Part shown: one piece after another, positions 1 to 8,871 of the stretch
How positions within the stretch are numbered: position 1 is the first letter of the stretch
Layout: every line of letters begins with the position of its first letter
Assembly: GCA_964632795.1 (NCBI GenBank)
Contig: CAZWEZ010000002.1
Location: 58,466-122,465, forward strand
DNA: 64,000 nt
Direction of reading: 5' to 3'
Source of the DNA: CAZWEZ01 sp964632795
GTDB taxonomy: Bacteria; Pseudomonadota; Alphaproteobacteria; Rhodospirillales; 2-02-FULL-58-16
Made by a program: the position numbers and the translations under genes
Notes under the pieces: model-generated
Databases searched by the model: none
What the model was told of the DNA's origin: nothing
Seen by the model: only the letters and a program-made list of their open reading frames with translations

Positions 1-2
1 CG

Positions 3-473
3 ATCCTGATCGTCGGCGAGGTCGCCGAACGCGACATCGCCAAGGTCGCCACCGGGTCCCTGGCGCGGGTCCGCCTGACCACCGGCGAGATGGTCGAGGG
101 CACGGTGCGCTACGTCTCCAGGGTCGGCGCCAGGTCGACCCGCACCTTCCGCATCGAGGTCGCGCTGGCCAACCCCGGGGGCGCCATCGCCGAGGGGCTG
201 ACCGCCGAGTTGTGGCTGCCGGTCGGCCTCGAGTTGGCCCATCTGGTGTCACCGGCGGTGCTGACCCTGTCCGACGACGGCGTGGTCGGGGTCAAGGTGG
301 TGGATGATAAGGACGTGGTCGACTTCTTCCCGGTGCGGATGGTCGCCGACACCCCCGACGGGGTGTGGCTGGGCGGGCTGCCCGAGACCGTCACCCTGAT
401 CACCGTCGGCCAGGAGTTCGTGCTCCCCGGCCAAAGGGTGATCCCGGTCCCCGAGGACGGCAACGGGTCATGA
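3..473 (+). CDS. RND efflux membrane fusion protein (HlyD family), C-terminal part
   Basis: The reading frame is open from the left window edge and ends in TGA at 471-473, so only the last 156 residues are visible and the N-terminus lies outside. The part seen is the beta-barrel and membrane-proximal region of a periplasmic adaptor, including a GSLARVRLTTGE-type stretch and a closing PGQRVIPVPEDG. It would join the inner-membrane pump encoded next to an outer-membrane channel. The pump ATG overlaps this stop codon (ATGA at 470-473), the usual arrangement of a translationally coupled MFP-RND pair. The family call rests on this context plus weak sequence character; the substrate is unknown. Confidence 0.8.
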   Translation: MLIVGEVAERDIAKVATGSLARVRLTTGEMVEGTVRYVSRVGARSTRTFRIEVALANPGGAIAEGLTAELWLPVGLELAHLVSPAVLTLSDDGVVGVKVVDDKDVVDFFPVRMVADTPDGVWLGGLPETVTLITVGQEFVLPGQRVIPVPEDGNGS

Positions 474-3400
474 AGTCGATCATCGATGCGGCGATCGGGC
501 GGGCGCGGATGGTGCTGGCCTCGCTGGCCCTGATCCTGATCGCCGGAACGGTGGCCTACATCGACATCCCCAAGGAGTCCGATCCCGACATCAACATCCC
601 CATCATCTACGTCCGCATGGAGCACGACGGGATCTCGCCCGAGGACGCCGAGCGGCTGCTGATCCGCCCCCTCGAGGAGGAGCTCCGGATCGTCGAGGGG
701 GTCAAGGAAATGCGCTCCACCGGCTACGAGGGCGGGGCCTACGTGGTGCTCGAGTTCGAGGCCGGGTTCGACGCCGACAAGGCGATGGAGGACGTCCGCG
801 AGAAGGTCGATCTGGCCAAGCCCGAACTGCCCGCCGACACCGACGAGCCGACGGTGCACGAGGTTAACTTCTCCCTGTTCCCGGTGATCGTGGTGACGCT
901 GGCCGGCGAGGTCCCCGAGCGGACCCTGATGCGCCTGGCCAACGACCTCCAGGACGCCGTCGAGGGTATCTCCAGCGTGCTCAAGGTGGAGATCGCCGGC
1001 GACCGCGACCAGGTGGTCGAGGTCCTGATCGACCCGGTCAAGGTGGAGAGCTATGGCCTGACCCCGGACCAGGCGATCAACATCGTGCGGCGCTCCAACC
1101 TGCTGGTCGCCGCCGGCGCCCAGGACACCGGCCGGGGGCGCTTCGCGCTCAAGGTGCCGGGGCTGCTGGAGACGGTCTTCGACATCATCGCCCTGCCGGT
1201 GGTGGTCGAGGGCGACGCCGTGGTCCGCCTCGGCGACATCGCCGAAATCCGGCGCACCTTCAAGGACCCGGAGAGCTTCGCCCGGGTCGACGGCCGCCCG
1301 GCGATCGGGCTCGAGGTCTCCAAGCGCACCGGCGAGAACATCATCGAGACCATCGAGCGGGTGCGCCAGGTGGTCGAGGCCGAACGCGCCGTGTGGCCGG
1401 ACGGCCTGCGCCAGGCGGTCCAGGTCGCCTTCTCCCAGGACAAGTCCGACGACATCCGGACCATGCTCGCCGATCTCCAGAACAACGTCATCATGGCGGT
1501 GCTGCTGGTCATGATCGTGGTCGTCGCGGCGCTGGGGCCGCGCACCGCGATCCTGGTCGGGATCGCCATCCCGGGATCGTTCCTGATCGCCATCCTGGTC
1601 CTCGGGGGGCTGGGGCTGACCATCAACATGGTGGTCCTGTTCAGCCTGATCCTGGCCGTCGGCATGCTGGTCGACGGGGCGATCGTGGTCACCGAGTACG
1701 CCGACCGCAAGATGACCGAGGGCGAACACCGCCGCACCGCCTACGCGCTGGCCGCCAAGCGCATGTCGTGGCCGATCATAGCCTCCACCGCGACCACCCT
1801 GGCCGCCTTCCTGCCACTGGTGTTCTGGCCGGGCGTGGTCGGCGAGTTCATGAAGTTCCTGCCCATCACCCTGCTCGCCACCCTGTCGGCGTCGCTGCTG
1901 ATGGCGCTGATCTTCGTCCCCACCCTGGGCTCCTTCATCGGCCGCCCGGGCGGCACCGTCGACGCCGCCACCATGAAGGGCCTGGCGGCGAGCGCCGGGG
2001 CCGGTGACCTGTCGGCGCTCGGCGGCATAACCGGCGCCTACCTCCGGGTGCTGGGGGTGGCGCTCAACCACCCGGCCAAGGTGCTGCTGGTGGCCCTCGC
2101 CCTGCTGATCGGCGTCCAGTGGGCCTACGCCAGCTTCGGCAAGGGGATCGAGTTCTTCCCCGAGGTCGAACCCAAGTTCGCCAAGCTCCAGGTGCGGGCC
2201 CGGGGCAACCTGTCGATCCACGAGAAGGACGTCTTGATGCGCCAGGTCGAGAGCCGGATCCCGAGGAACGGCGAGTTCGCCTCGGTCTACACCCGGACCG
2301 GCAAGGAACCCAACAGCCAGGAGGCCGAGGACATCATCGGCACCATCACGCTCGAGTTCGTCGACTGGGACAAGCGGCGCAAGGCCGACCGCATCCTCGC
2401 CGAGATCCAGCGCAATACCGCCGACCTGGCCGGCATCTTCGTCGATTCGCGCAAGGCCGAGGAAGGACCCCACGCCGGCAAGCCGGTCCAGATCGAGCTG
2501 TCCTCGCGCTATCCCGAACTGCTGCCCGGCGCCATCGCCACGGTGCGCCGGAAGCTGGACGGGATCGCCGGGCTGATCAACCTGGTGGACAGCCGCCCGC
2601 TGCCCGGCATCGACTGGCAGCTCGAGGTCGACCGCGCCCAGGCCGCCAAGTTCAACGCCGACGTCAGCATCATCGGCAGCGCCGTGCAGATGGTGACCAC
2701 CGGCATCATGCTGGGCGACTACCGCCCCGACGACAGCGACGACGAGATCGAGATCCGGGCCCGCTATCCGCGCCCCTACCGGACCATCGAGCAGCTCGAC
2801 AACATCCGCATCAACACCGACCTCGGCCGGGTGCCGATCAGCAACTTCGTGAGCCGCCTCGCCAAGCCCGCGGTGGGCACCGTCACCCGCACCGACGGCA
2901 GGCGGGTGATGACCGTCAAGGCCGACGTGATGGAAGGCGTCAACGTCGACCACAAGGTCGGCGAGATCCAGGCGTGGCTGAAAACAGCCGGCCTGGACAG
3001 CCGGGTCGAGATCGCCTTCAAGGGCGAGGACGAGGAGCAGAAGAAGGCCGAGGCGTTCCTCATCAAGGCCTTCGCGGTGGCCCTGTTCATCATGGCGATC
3101 ATCCTGGTGACCCAGTTCAACAGCTTCTATTCGGCGCTCCTGATCCTGAGCGCGGTGGTGATGTCGACCATCGGCGTGCTGGGCGGCATGCTGATCCTCG
3201 ATCAGCCGTTCGGGATCATCATGAGCGGCATCGGGGTGATCGCCCTGGCCGGTATCGTGGTCAACAACAACATCGTCCTCATCGACACCCACGACCGGCT
3301 CTCCGAGGAGACCGGCGAAACGCCCAGGCAGGTCATCCTGAGGACCGGTGCCCAGCGCCTGCGCCCGGTGCTGCTGACCACGGTGACCACCATGCTGGGC

Positions 3401-3619
3401 CTGATGCCGATGGTGCTCGGCGTCAACATCGACTTCGTGACCCGCGAGATCGCCGTCGGCGCCCCGTCCAGCCAGTGGTGGACCCAGTTGTCGACGGCCA
3501 TCGTCTTCGGGCTCGGCTTCGCCACCGTGCTGACCCTCCTCGTCACCCCCAGCGCCCTGATGGTGCGGGCCAACCTCAGGGCCTGGAAGATGCGCCGCCG
3601 CCGAATTCCGGTGACATGA
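470..3619 (+). CDS. RND (HAE1/AcrB-type) efflux pump inner-membrane subunit
   Basis: A 1049-residue proton-driven efflux transporter of normal family length. The first membrane helix is at about residues 12-30, followed by a porter domain, helices at about 337-425 and a second half repeating this plan, ending with the conserved GIVVNNNIVLID helix near residue 925. The helix-4 proton-relay motif reads GMLVDGAIVV near residue 400, with one Asp where AcrB has two. I start at the ATG at 470 because it overlaps the upstream stop; an in-frame start at 365 would overlap the fusion protein by over 100 bases. The stop codon lies inside the left inverted repeat of the RAYT element that follows, so the last residues are element-derived. 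Substrate unknown. Confidence 0.93.
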   Translation: MKSIIDAAIGRARMVLASLALILIAGTVAYIDIPKESDPDINIPIIYVRMEHDGISPEDAERLLIRPLEEELRIVEGVKEMRSTGYEGGAYVVLEFEAGFDADKAMEDVREKVDLAKPELPADTDEPTVHEVNFSLFPVIVVTLAGEVPERTLMRLANDLQDAVEGISSVLKVEIAGDRDQVVEVLIDPVKVESYGLTPDQAINIVRRSNLLVAAGAQDTGRGRFALKVPGLLETVFDIIALPVVVEGDAVVRLGDIAEIRRTFKDPESFARVDGRPAIGLEVSKRTGENIIETIERVRQVVEAERAVWPDGLRQAVQVAFSQDKSDDIRTMLADLQNNVIMAVLLVMIVVVAALGPRTAILVGIAIPGSFLIAILVLGGLGLTINMVVLFSLILAVGMLVDGAIVVTEYADRKMTEGEHRRTAYALAAKRMSWPIIASTATTLAAFLPLVFWPGVVGEFMKFLPITLLATLSASLLMALIFVPTLGSFIGRPGGTVDAATMKGLAASAGAGDLSALGGITGAYLRVLGVALNHPAKVLLVALALLIGVQWAYASFGKGIEFFPEVEPKFAKLQVRARGNLSIHEKDVLMRQVESRIPRNGEFASVYTRTGKEPNSQEAEDIIGTITLEFVDWDKRRKADRILAEIQRNTADLAGIFVDSRKAEEGPHAGKPVQIELSSRYPELLPGAIATVRRKLDGIAGLINLVDSRPLPGIDWQLEVDRAQAAKFNADVSIIGSAVQMVTTGIMLGDYRPDDSDDEIEIRARYPRPYRTIEQLDNIRINTDLGRVPISNFVSRLAKPAVGTVTRTDGRRVMTVKADVMEGVNVDHKVGEIQAWLKTAGLDSRVEIAFKGEDEEQKKAEAFLIKAFAVALFIMAIILVTQFNSFYSALLILSAVVMSTIGVLGGMLILDQPFGIIMSGIGVIALAGIVVNNNIVLIDTHDRLSEETGETPRQVILRTGAQRLRPVLLTTVTTMLGLMPMVLGVNIDFVTREIAVGAPSSQWWTQLSTAIVFGLGFATVLTLLVTPSALMVRANLRAWKMRRRRIPVT

Positions 3620-4375
3620 TACTTAATTGTCTCTCTCACTCTTTCTGTGCTAGGTTTTTCTCATGGCACGATTTGCGCGGGTGGTGGCGCCGGGCATTCC
3701 TCATCATGTGACGCAGCGGGGCAACCGGCGGCAGACCACATTTTTCAACGATGAAGACTATGCGGCCTACCTGGATTTGTTGGCCGAGCAGTTGGCCCGC
3801 GCCTCGGTGGCGCTGTGGGCCTACTGCCTGATGCCGAACCACGTGCACCTGATCCTGGTGCCGGAAACGGAAGACGGCCTGGCCGTCGCCCTGGGCGAGG
3901 CACACCGCCGCTACACCCGACGAATCAACTCCCGCGAGGGTTGGCGGGGTTTTCTGTGGCAGGGCCGTTTTGGCTCGTTTCCCCTGGAAGGCGATCACCT
4001 GCTGGCGGCGGCGCGCTATGTGGAATTGAACCCCGTGCGCGCAAAGTTGGCGAGGGGGCCCGAGGACTGGCCGTGGTCCAGCGCCCGCGCCCATCTGGCG
4101 GGGCGCGACGGCGGGGCGCTGTCGGTCCGCCCTCTTCTCGATCGGGTCGGCGACTGGCGGGCCTTTCTCGACGGCGGTCTTGGCGCGGAGGCTCTCGACG
4201 CCCTGCGCCGCCATGAGCGGACAGGCCGGCCCCTCGGCTCGACGGCTTTCGTGGAACGGCTGGAAGGTATGCTCGGCCGCCCCCTCAAGAGGCGCAAACC
4301 GGGACCCAAGCCGGCGGCGGAATGAACGGGGATGTTTGCGGCGCGCAAGGGCAATTAAGTATCATGTCACCGGAA
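3606..4375 (+). mobile_element. RAYT transposase element with 24-bp flanking inverted repeats
   Basis: The unit contains one Y1 transposase gene. It is bounded by a 24-nt sequence at 3606-3629 and its exact reverse complement at 4352-4375; the core reads GGTGACATGATACTTAATTG. No target-site duplication is evident. It sits between the 3' ends of two convergent genes. Its left repeat supplies the stop codon of the RND pump, and its right repeat ends about 30 bases from the stop of the TPR gene. REP-associated tyrosine transposases are typically flanked by short palindromic REP sequences of this kind. Confidence 0.8.
3663..4325 (+). CDS. REP-associated tyrosine transposase (Y1_Tnp, IS200-like HUH)
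   Basis: A 220-residue HUH single-strand transposase. The metal-binding motif MPNHVHLI is at residues 55-62, and the RYVELNPVRA helix near residue 118 carries the candidate nucleophilic tyrosine. The N-terminal segment GIPHHVTQRGNRRQ is the standard RAYT opening. The basic C-terminus (LKRRKPGPKP) suits DNA binding. The frame is intact, so the enzyme may be active. In this family the protein acts on REP-like hairpins in the host genome; the candidates here are the flanking repeats and perhaps the GGTGACTG-rich palindrome at 13611-13820. Confidence 0.93.
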   Translation: MARFARVVAPGIPHHVTQRGNRRQTTFFNDEDYAAYLDLLAEQLARASVALWAYCLMPNHVHLILVPETEDGLAVALGEAHRRYTRRINSREGWRGFLWQGRFGSFPLEGDHLLAAARYVELNPVRAKLARGPEDWPWSSARAHLAGRDGGALSVRPLLDRVGDWRAFLDGGLGAEALDALRRHERTGRPLGSTAFVERLEGMLGRPLKRRKPGPKPAAE

Positions 4376-4405
4376 CTCAGTTTCGATTAGGCGCCGCCCC
4401 GGGCC

Positions 4406-5017
4406 TCACGGCTTGTACATGCGCTGCTTCTTGTCGAGTTCGGGATTGGTCAGCTGGCGCTGCTCTTGAGGCAGTTCGAACTGCTTTTTCAGGTAGAGGG
4501 CGCGGCCGCGCACGGTCGCCGGATCGACGTTGTAATACAGGATGTTGTCGATCAGTCCGGGTCCGGAAACCGCCTCTTGGTCCACCTTCAGGGCCTCGAT
4601 GTAGTCGTCGAGCGCCATCTCGTGGCGCCCGGTGCGGTCGTACAGGATGCCGCGGTTGGCGTGGGCGGCGGCCAGCACCGCCCGGCCGGTGAGGTCGTCG
4701 GCCTCCAGGGTCCGCTCCAGGAAGCCGATGAGGTAGGTCAATTCCGCCTCGGCCTCCGGGTGCCGGCCGGCCTGCAGGAAGGCGATGGCCCGGCCCATCA
4801 GCGCCCCGCGGTGGTCGGCGCGCTCGGCGAGGGCCATCTCGAAGCTTTCCAGGGCGCCGGCGAAGTCGCCCTCGCCGAGGCGGTTGCTCCCCTCGCGGAC
4901 GTAATAGTCGCCGGGTTGGCCCGGGGTCAGGTAATGCCAGCCGACCCACAACGTGAACATGACGGCGGTGGCGATCGCCATCAGCTTGATGAACCTGAGC
5001 AGGAGCCGCCGGTTCAT
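4406..5017 (-). CDS. Membrane-anchored TPR protein
   Basis: A 203-residue protein with one N-terminal membrane helix at about residues 8-28 (IKLMAIATAVMFTLWVGWHYL). About three TPR-like helix pairs follow, including REGSNRLGEGDFAGALESFEMAL and HANRGILYDRTGRHEMALDDYIEAL. The start is the ATG at 5015-5017, which overlaps the stop of the small membrane protein gene (TCAT at 5014-5017 on the plus strand), so the two are translationally coupled. It is the last gene of a symporter operon. A scaffold role for the symporter is possible but not shown. Function unknown. Confidence 0.78.
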   Translation of the reverse strand: MNRRLLLRFIKLMAIATAVMFTLWVGWHYLTPGQPGDYYVREGSNRLGEGDFAGALESFEMALAERADHRGALMGRAIAFLQAGRHPEAEAELTYLIGFLERTLEADDLTGRAVLAAAHANRGILYDRTGRHEMALDDYIEALKVDQEAVSGPGLIDNILYYNVDPATVRGRALYLKKQFELPQEQRQLTNPELDKKQRMYKP

Positions 5018-5259
5018 CGACCGTTCCCGAACAGGTTGCCGACGTAGAAGACGGCAAAGAGGAAACAGAGCAGGGCCGCCGTGACCCCGGCCCGCTTCTT
5101 CAGCGATCGGCGCTGGGCCTCGTCGGAGGGGCCGTGGCGGCGCTCGAGGCGGCGAACCGACATCACCCAGATCAACCGGCGCACCGGAAAGAACAGGGCC
5201 ACCCCGAGGGCGACGGCCCAAAGCCAAACGTACTCCGGTGCAAACAACGATGCCATCAT
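5014..5259 (-). CDS. Small two-helix membrane protein of the symporter operon
   Basis: An 81-residue protein beginning MMASLFAPEYVWLWAVALG at the ATG at 5257-5259. It has hydrophobic helices at about residues 9-27 and 60-77, separated by a basic Arg-rich loop (RRLIWVMSVRRLERRHG). It starts 5 nt after the symporter stop and overlaps the TPR gene by 4 nt. Small membrane partners next to sodium/solute symporters are common, so an accessory subunit is a reasonable guess. I recognise no named family. Confidence 0.72.
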   Translation of the reverse strand: MMASLFAPEYVWLWAVALGVALFFPVRRLIWVMSVRRLERRHGPSDEAQRRSLKKRAGVTAALLCFLFAVFYVGNLFGNGR

Positions 5260-5264
5260 CAGGG

Positions 5265-7232
5265 TCAGTTGCTCGGTCGCTCGAGCACCGTGTCGCCGAT
5301 GTCTTCGACCAGGGCCTCGACCTCCTTGTCGGGGATGGTCGACATCTCCATCTTGTAGGCGAGGAACCACATCATCCCCACGCCCAGGATCCAGAACAGG
5401 ATCTGCCACGCCCAGATCGAGGGTATGCCGAAGGTCCAGGCGTCCGGCGTCCCGGCGTCGGGGCTTCCGAAGATGTCGTTGCCCAGAACCGCGCCCGGGC
5501 CGATGCCAAAGAACAGCCACGCCAGGGTGACGATCCAGGCGACCGGCTTGAGGCCTTGCTTGTCGTCGGGCAGCGAAGCGTGCTCGGCCAGGAAGTCATG
5601 GTACCTCATGCGGTGGCTGCGGGCCTCGCCGTTCTGGGTCATCGCCGAGACGATGAGGCAGACGCCGAGGTTGAAGATCATGCCCCAGCCGGCGGAGTGG
5701 ATGGTCCACGGCCAGCGTCCCCACGGCAACGATCCGCCGGTGATGGTGGAGCCGATGGTCTCGGTGAAGATCACCCCGAGCAGACCGGCGGCCAGACCCC
5801 ACGTGGCGCCCTGACGGGTGATCCACGGGAACCAGGTGACGGCGGCCAGCGACGGCCACATCTGGAAGCCGAAGGCGACCGCCAGGCCGCCGAGCAGAAC
5901 CAGGGCGTCCTTGGAATAGGTCGCCACCAGAAGGGCGCCGATGACGATGACGGCGACCCCGATGCGCCCGAACAGCTTCTGGGTGGCGTGGGAAGCGGTC
6001 GGGTTGATGTAGCGCTTGTACAAATCGCGGGTCAGCATCGCGCCGGCGGTCGACATGTAGGCGCCGCCGGTGGACTGCATGGCGGCCAGGGCGCACACCG
6101 CGAGAAGGCCGACCAGCCACGGCATGCTCTCGCCGATCAGGTTGAGGTAATGGGGAACCAGGCCGGCCTGCTTGTCGGCGCCGAGGTCGGGCAGCACGGT
6201 GGCGATCGCCAGACCGGCGTCGGTCACCGCCTGGTTGGCGCCGAGGAGGTGGGCGCCCATGCCCTGGAAGGCGGCGAAGAAGAACAGGATCAGGCCGATC
6301 CCGAAGGACGACGCCCATACCTGCTGGGGCGCGAACGGCTTGGGGTTGTTGTTGGAGAACGACCACATGGTGAACGCCGGGGCCGATTGGACGCCCATCA
6401 GCGCCAACATGTAGGTCAGGACCATGATGGCGGTCCACAGGCCGCCCACCGGGGTCTCCTTGCCCAGGCCGGCGGTCCACTGGATCACCCCCGGGATGGC
6501 GAAGTAGGCGTTGTAGTCGCCGCCTCCGAATCCCTTGGTGGTGCCCCATTTGCCGACCTCGGAGGCGGCCAGCTTGGCCAGCCCCATCTGCAGGGAATCC
6601 CAGCCCCCGGCGGCGTTCAGGGCGATGATGCCGGCGGCCACGATGGCCGACGCCAGCAACACGCACTGCAGGGCGTCGACGTAGGCCACCGCCCGCAGAC
6701 CGCCGGAAGCGACGTAGATCAGCACCACCAGCGACAGCACCCACATGCCGACGCTGCGGTCCAGCCAGCCGTCGGTGAGGACGTTGAACAGGAAGCCCGA
6801 CGCACCGAGCTGGAGGCCCAGAAAGGGGATCGAGAACAGCAGCGCCACGCACACGGTGAGGATGCGGATGGCATCGCCCTGGAAGTAGTCGGCCAGCATC
6901 TCGCCCGGCGTCACATAGCCGAAGCGCTTGCCCAACATCCATTGGCGCTTGAGGAACAGCACCCCCGTGAAGGGGATGGTAATGGCGTAAAACGAGGCGT
7001 AGGCGTACTGGAAGCCGTCACGGTAGACCAGCCCCGGGTGGCCCATGAAGGTCCAGCCCGAGAACGAGGTCGCGGTGGCGGCCAGCACGAACACCCACAT
7101 CGAGATCCGACGGCCGGAGATGAAATAGTCGGTAGCCGTCTTGGCCATGCGGGCGCACTTGATGCCCCAGAAAATGCAGTAGGCCCAATAGAGCGCCACG
7201 AACACCAACAGCCAAACGACTTTTTCAGACAA
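5265..7232 (-). CDS. Sodium:solute symporter family protein (SSS)
   Basis: A 655-residue polytopic membrane protein of the SSS family with about 14 hydrophobic segments. Typical elements are the TATDYFISGRRISMW opening near residue 33, the ATATSFSGWTFMGHPG unwound helix-1 region near residue 51, and a core carrying VALLFSIPFLGLQLGASGFLFNVL. It is longer than many SSS carriers, with extra C-terminal helices and a charged cytoplasmic tail. It would use sodium to import a small organic solute that cannot be named from sequence. It heads an operon with a small membrane protein and a TPR protein. Confidence 0.88.
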   Translation of the reverse strand: MSEKVVWLLVFVALYWAYCIFWGIKCARMAKTATDYFISGRRISMWVFVLAATATSFSGWTFMGHPGLVYRDGFQYAYASFYAITIPFTGVLFLKRQWMLGKRFGYVTPGEMLADYFQGDAIRILTVCVALLFSIPFLGLQLGASGFLFNVLTDGWLDRSVGMWVLSLVVLIYVASGGLRAVAYVDALQCVLLASAIVAAGIIALNAAGGWDSLQMGLAKLAASEVGKWGTTKGFGGGDYNAYFAIPGVIQWTAGLGKETPVGGLWTAIMVLTYMLALMGVQSAPAFTMWSFSNNNPKPFAPQQVWASSFGIGLILFFFAAFQGMGAHLLGANQAVTDAGLAIATVLPDLGADKQAGLVPHYLNLIGESMPWLVGLLAVCALAAMQSTGGAYMSTAGAMLTRDLYKRYINPTASHATQKLFGRIGVAVIVIGALLVATYSKDALVLLGGLAVAFGFQMWPSLAAVTWFPWITRQGATWGLAAGLLGVIFTETIGSTITGGSLPWGRWPWTIHSAGWGMIFNLGVCLIVSAMTQNGEARSHRMRYHDFLAEHASLPDDKQGLKPVAWIVTLAWLFFGIGPGAVLGNDIFGSPDAGTPDAWTFGIPSIWAWQILFWILGVGMMWFLAYKMEMSTIPDKEVEALVEDIGDTVLERPSN

Positions 7233-7273
7233 GGCAAACCCCCTTCGTTATCTTCCGAGCCTGATAATGCATT

Positions 7274-7321
7274 ATACCAACGGTCCTTATACCAAGGAGC
7301 ACTGACAATGACCTTTGGTAT
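7274..7321. repeat. ATACCAA-ended short palindromic repeat
   Basis: A 33-bp near-palindrome at 7289-7321 runs ATACCAAGG...CCTTTGGTAT. It matches the reverse complement of the copy at 23901-23933 at 30 of 33 positions. A second half-copy (ATACCAACGGTCC) precedes it at 7274-7286. It fills the gap between the symporter start and the pssA stop. Related ends occur at 14820, 46697, 59551 and 63811. Confidence 0.8.
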
Positions 7322-7341
7322 TACAACGTCGGGGAGCCGAC

Positions 7342-8154
7342 TCAGCCGGGCGGGGGTTGGGGGGGGTTCGCGGCGGCGGGGTCGCTTTGGGTTTCCTCGG
7401 TCTGGCGTTTGAGGTCCCGGAAGGAGCGGATGCTGAAGGGAAACGAGGCCATGTAGGCGATCAGGATCACCGATATGGTGGCCCACGTCATGCTGGCCAG
7501 CGAGGCCGCGAACAGGCCGACGAACAGCATGGTCGGCATCACCCAGCGGTGGGCGACCTTGAACTTCTTGAAGGCGAAGGTCGGAAACCGGCTGACCATC
7601 AGCCCCGACACCACGACCAGGAACACCGCCACCACCACCGGCTCGCGGAAGAAGCCGTCGCCGATCTGGAACGACAGCATCATCGGCAGCAACACCAGGC
7701 CGGCCGCCATCGGCGCCGGCACCCCGGTGAAGAAGTTGGAGGCCCAGCGCGGCATGTCGGGCTCGTCCAGGTCGGTGTTGAAGCGGGCCAGCCGAAGCAC
7801 GCAGCACACCGTGAACAGCAACGACAACACCCAGCCGATGCCCCCGGCGTCCTTCATCGTCCACAGGAACAGCATCATCGCCGGGGCGACCCCGAAGTTG
7901 ACGATGTCGGCCAACGAATCCAGCTCGGCCCCGAACTTGCTGGTCCCCTTGAGGATGCGGGCCACCCGGCCGTCCAGCGCATCGAGGATGGCGGCGACCA
8001 GGATCGCCAGCACCGCGTGCTCCCAGCGTTCCAGAATGGCGAAGCGGATGCCGGTCATCCCGGCGCACAACGCCAGCAGGGTCAGGATGTTGGGAATCAT
8101 CTTGTTGAACGGCAACCCCTTGAGGCGTTGGCGTTGGGTGCGCGGGTCCTCCAT
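7342..8154 (-). CDS. pssA: CDP-diacylglycerol--serine O-phosphatidyltransferase
   Basis: A 270-residue integral membrane enzyme that makes phosphatidylserine from CDP-diacylglycerol and L-serine. The CDP-alcohol phosphotransferase motif DG-x2-AR-x8-G-x3-D-x3-D is complete (D61, G62, A65, R66, G75, D79, D83). Several membrane helices follow, and the tail is Pro/Gln-rich. It lies immediately downstream of psd on the same strand, with adjacent stop and start, so the two-step phosphatidylethanolamine pathway is one operon. Confidence 0.95.
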   Translation of the reverse strand: MEDPRTQRQRLKGLPFNKMIPNILTLLALCAGMTGIRFAILERWEHAVLAILVAAILDALDGRVARILKGTSKFGAELDSLADIVNFGVAPAMMLFLWTMKDAGGIGWVLSLLFTVCCVLRLARFNTDLDEPDMPRWASNFFTGVPAPMAAGLVLLPMMLSFQIGDGFFREPVVVAVFLVVVSGLMVSRFPTFAFKKFKVAHRWVMPTMLFVGLFAASLASMTWATISVILIAYMASFPFSIRSFRDLKRQTEETQSDPAAANPPQPPPG

Positions 8155-8841
8155 CTAGCGGACCTCCCCGTCGCGCGGCGGTTCCTGGGCCCGGATGTCG
8201 GCGATCACCGTCTCGCCGGCGATCGCGCTCTGGCCGGGGACGACCAGCGCCGTCACCCCCTCGGGCAGGTAGACGTCGAGTCGGCTGCCGAAGCGGATCA
8301 GCCCGAAGCGCTCGCCGGCCTTGACCCGTTGGCCCTCGACGAGCGTGCACTTGATGCGCCGGGCGACCAGGCCGGCGATCTGGACGAAGGCGATGTCGGG
8401 GCCGTCGTCGGTGGTCAGGCGCACGCCCTGGCGCTCGTTGAACTCGCTGGCCTTGTCCAGCGAGGCGTTGAGGAACTTCCCCGGCCGGTAGGCCAGCCCG
8501 GAGACCGTGCCGTCGCAGGGGACGCGGTTGACGTGGACGTTGAAGACGTTCATGAACACGCAGACCCGCGGCCGCGGGGCCTCGCCCATCCCCAGCTCGG
8601 GCGGCGGCGCGGCGTGGTCGACCAGCTGGACGACGCCGTCGGCCGGGCTGACGATCAGCCCCTGGCGGGACGGCGTGATTCGGTCGGGATCGCGGAAGAA
8701 CCAGGCGCACCACAGCGTCACCACCACCCCGGCCCAGCCCGCCGGCTGCCAGGCCACGAACAGGCCGGCGGCAATCGCCGCGAACAACCCGATGAAGGGC
8801 CAGCCGGCGCGGTTGATCGGAATCAGCACGGTGTTCAGCAC
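8155..8841 (-). CDS. psd: Phosphatidylserine decarboxylase (short proteobacterial type)
   Basis: A 228-residue pyruvoyl enzyme converting phosphatidylserine to phosphatidylethanolamine. The self-cleavage site is the Gly185-Ser186 pair in IRFGSRLDVYLP; cleavage would give a long beta and a short alpha chain, the alpha Ser becoming the pyruvoyl group. Two membrane helices lie at about residues 14-48. FMNVFNVHVNRVPCDG near residue 96 is the conserved central block. The length matches the short Psd class common in alphaproteobacteria. It forms an operon with pssA. Confidence 0.95.
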   Translation of the reverse strand: MLNTVLIPINRAGWPFIGLFAAIAAGLFVAWQPAGWAGVVVTLWCAWFFRDPDRITPSRQGLIVSPADGVVQLVDHAAPPPELGMGEAPRPRVCVFMNVFNVHVNRVPCDGTVSGLAYRPGKFLNASLDKASEFNERQGVRLTTDDGPDIAFVQIAGLVARRIKCTLVEGQRVKAGERFGLIRFGSRLDVYLPEGVTALVVPGQSAIAGETVIADIRAQEPPRDGEVR

Positions 8842-8871
8842 GGTGTCATCCCTCTCCGCATGCCTTCGACC

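Noticed and set aside
110..3292. A 1060-codon open frame on the minus strand opposite the RND pump
   Set aside because: Its composition (Asp, His, Gly, Arg, Gln-rich) is typical of the antisense of a GC-rich gene. The plus strand encodes an unmistakable RND protein.
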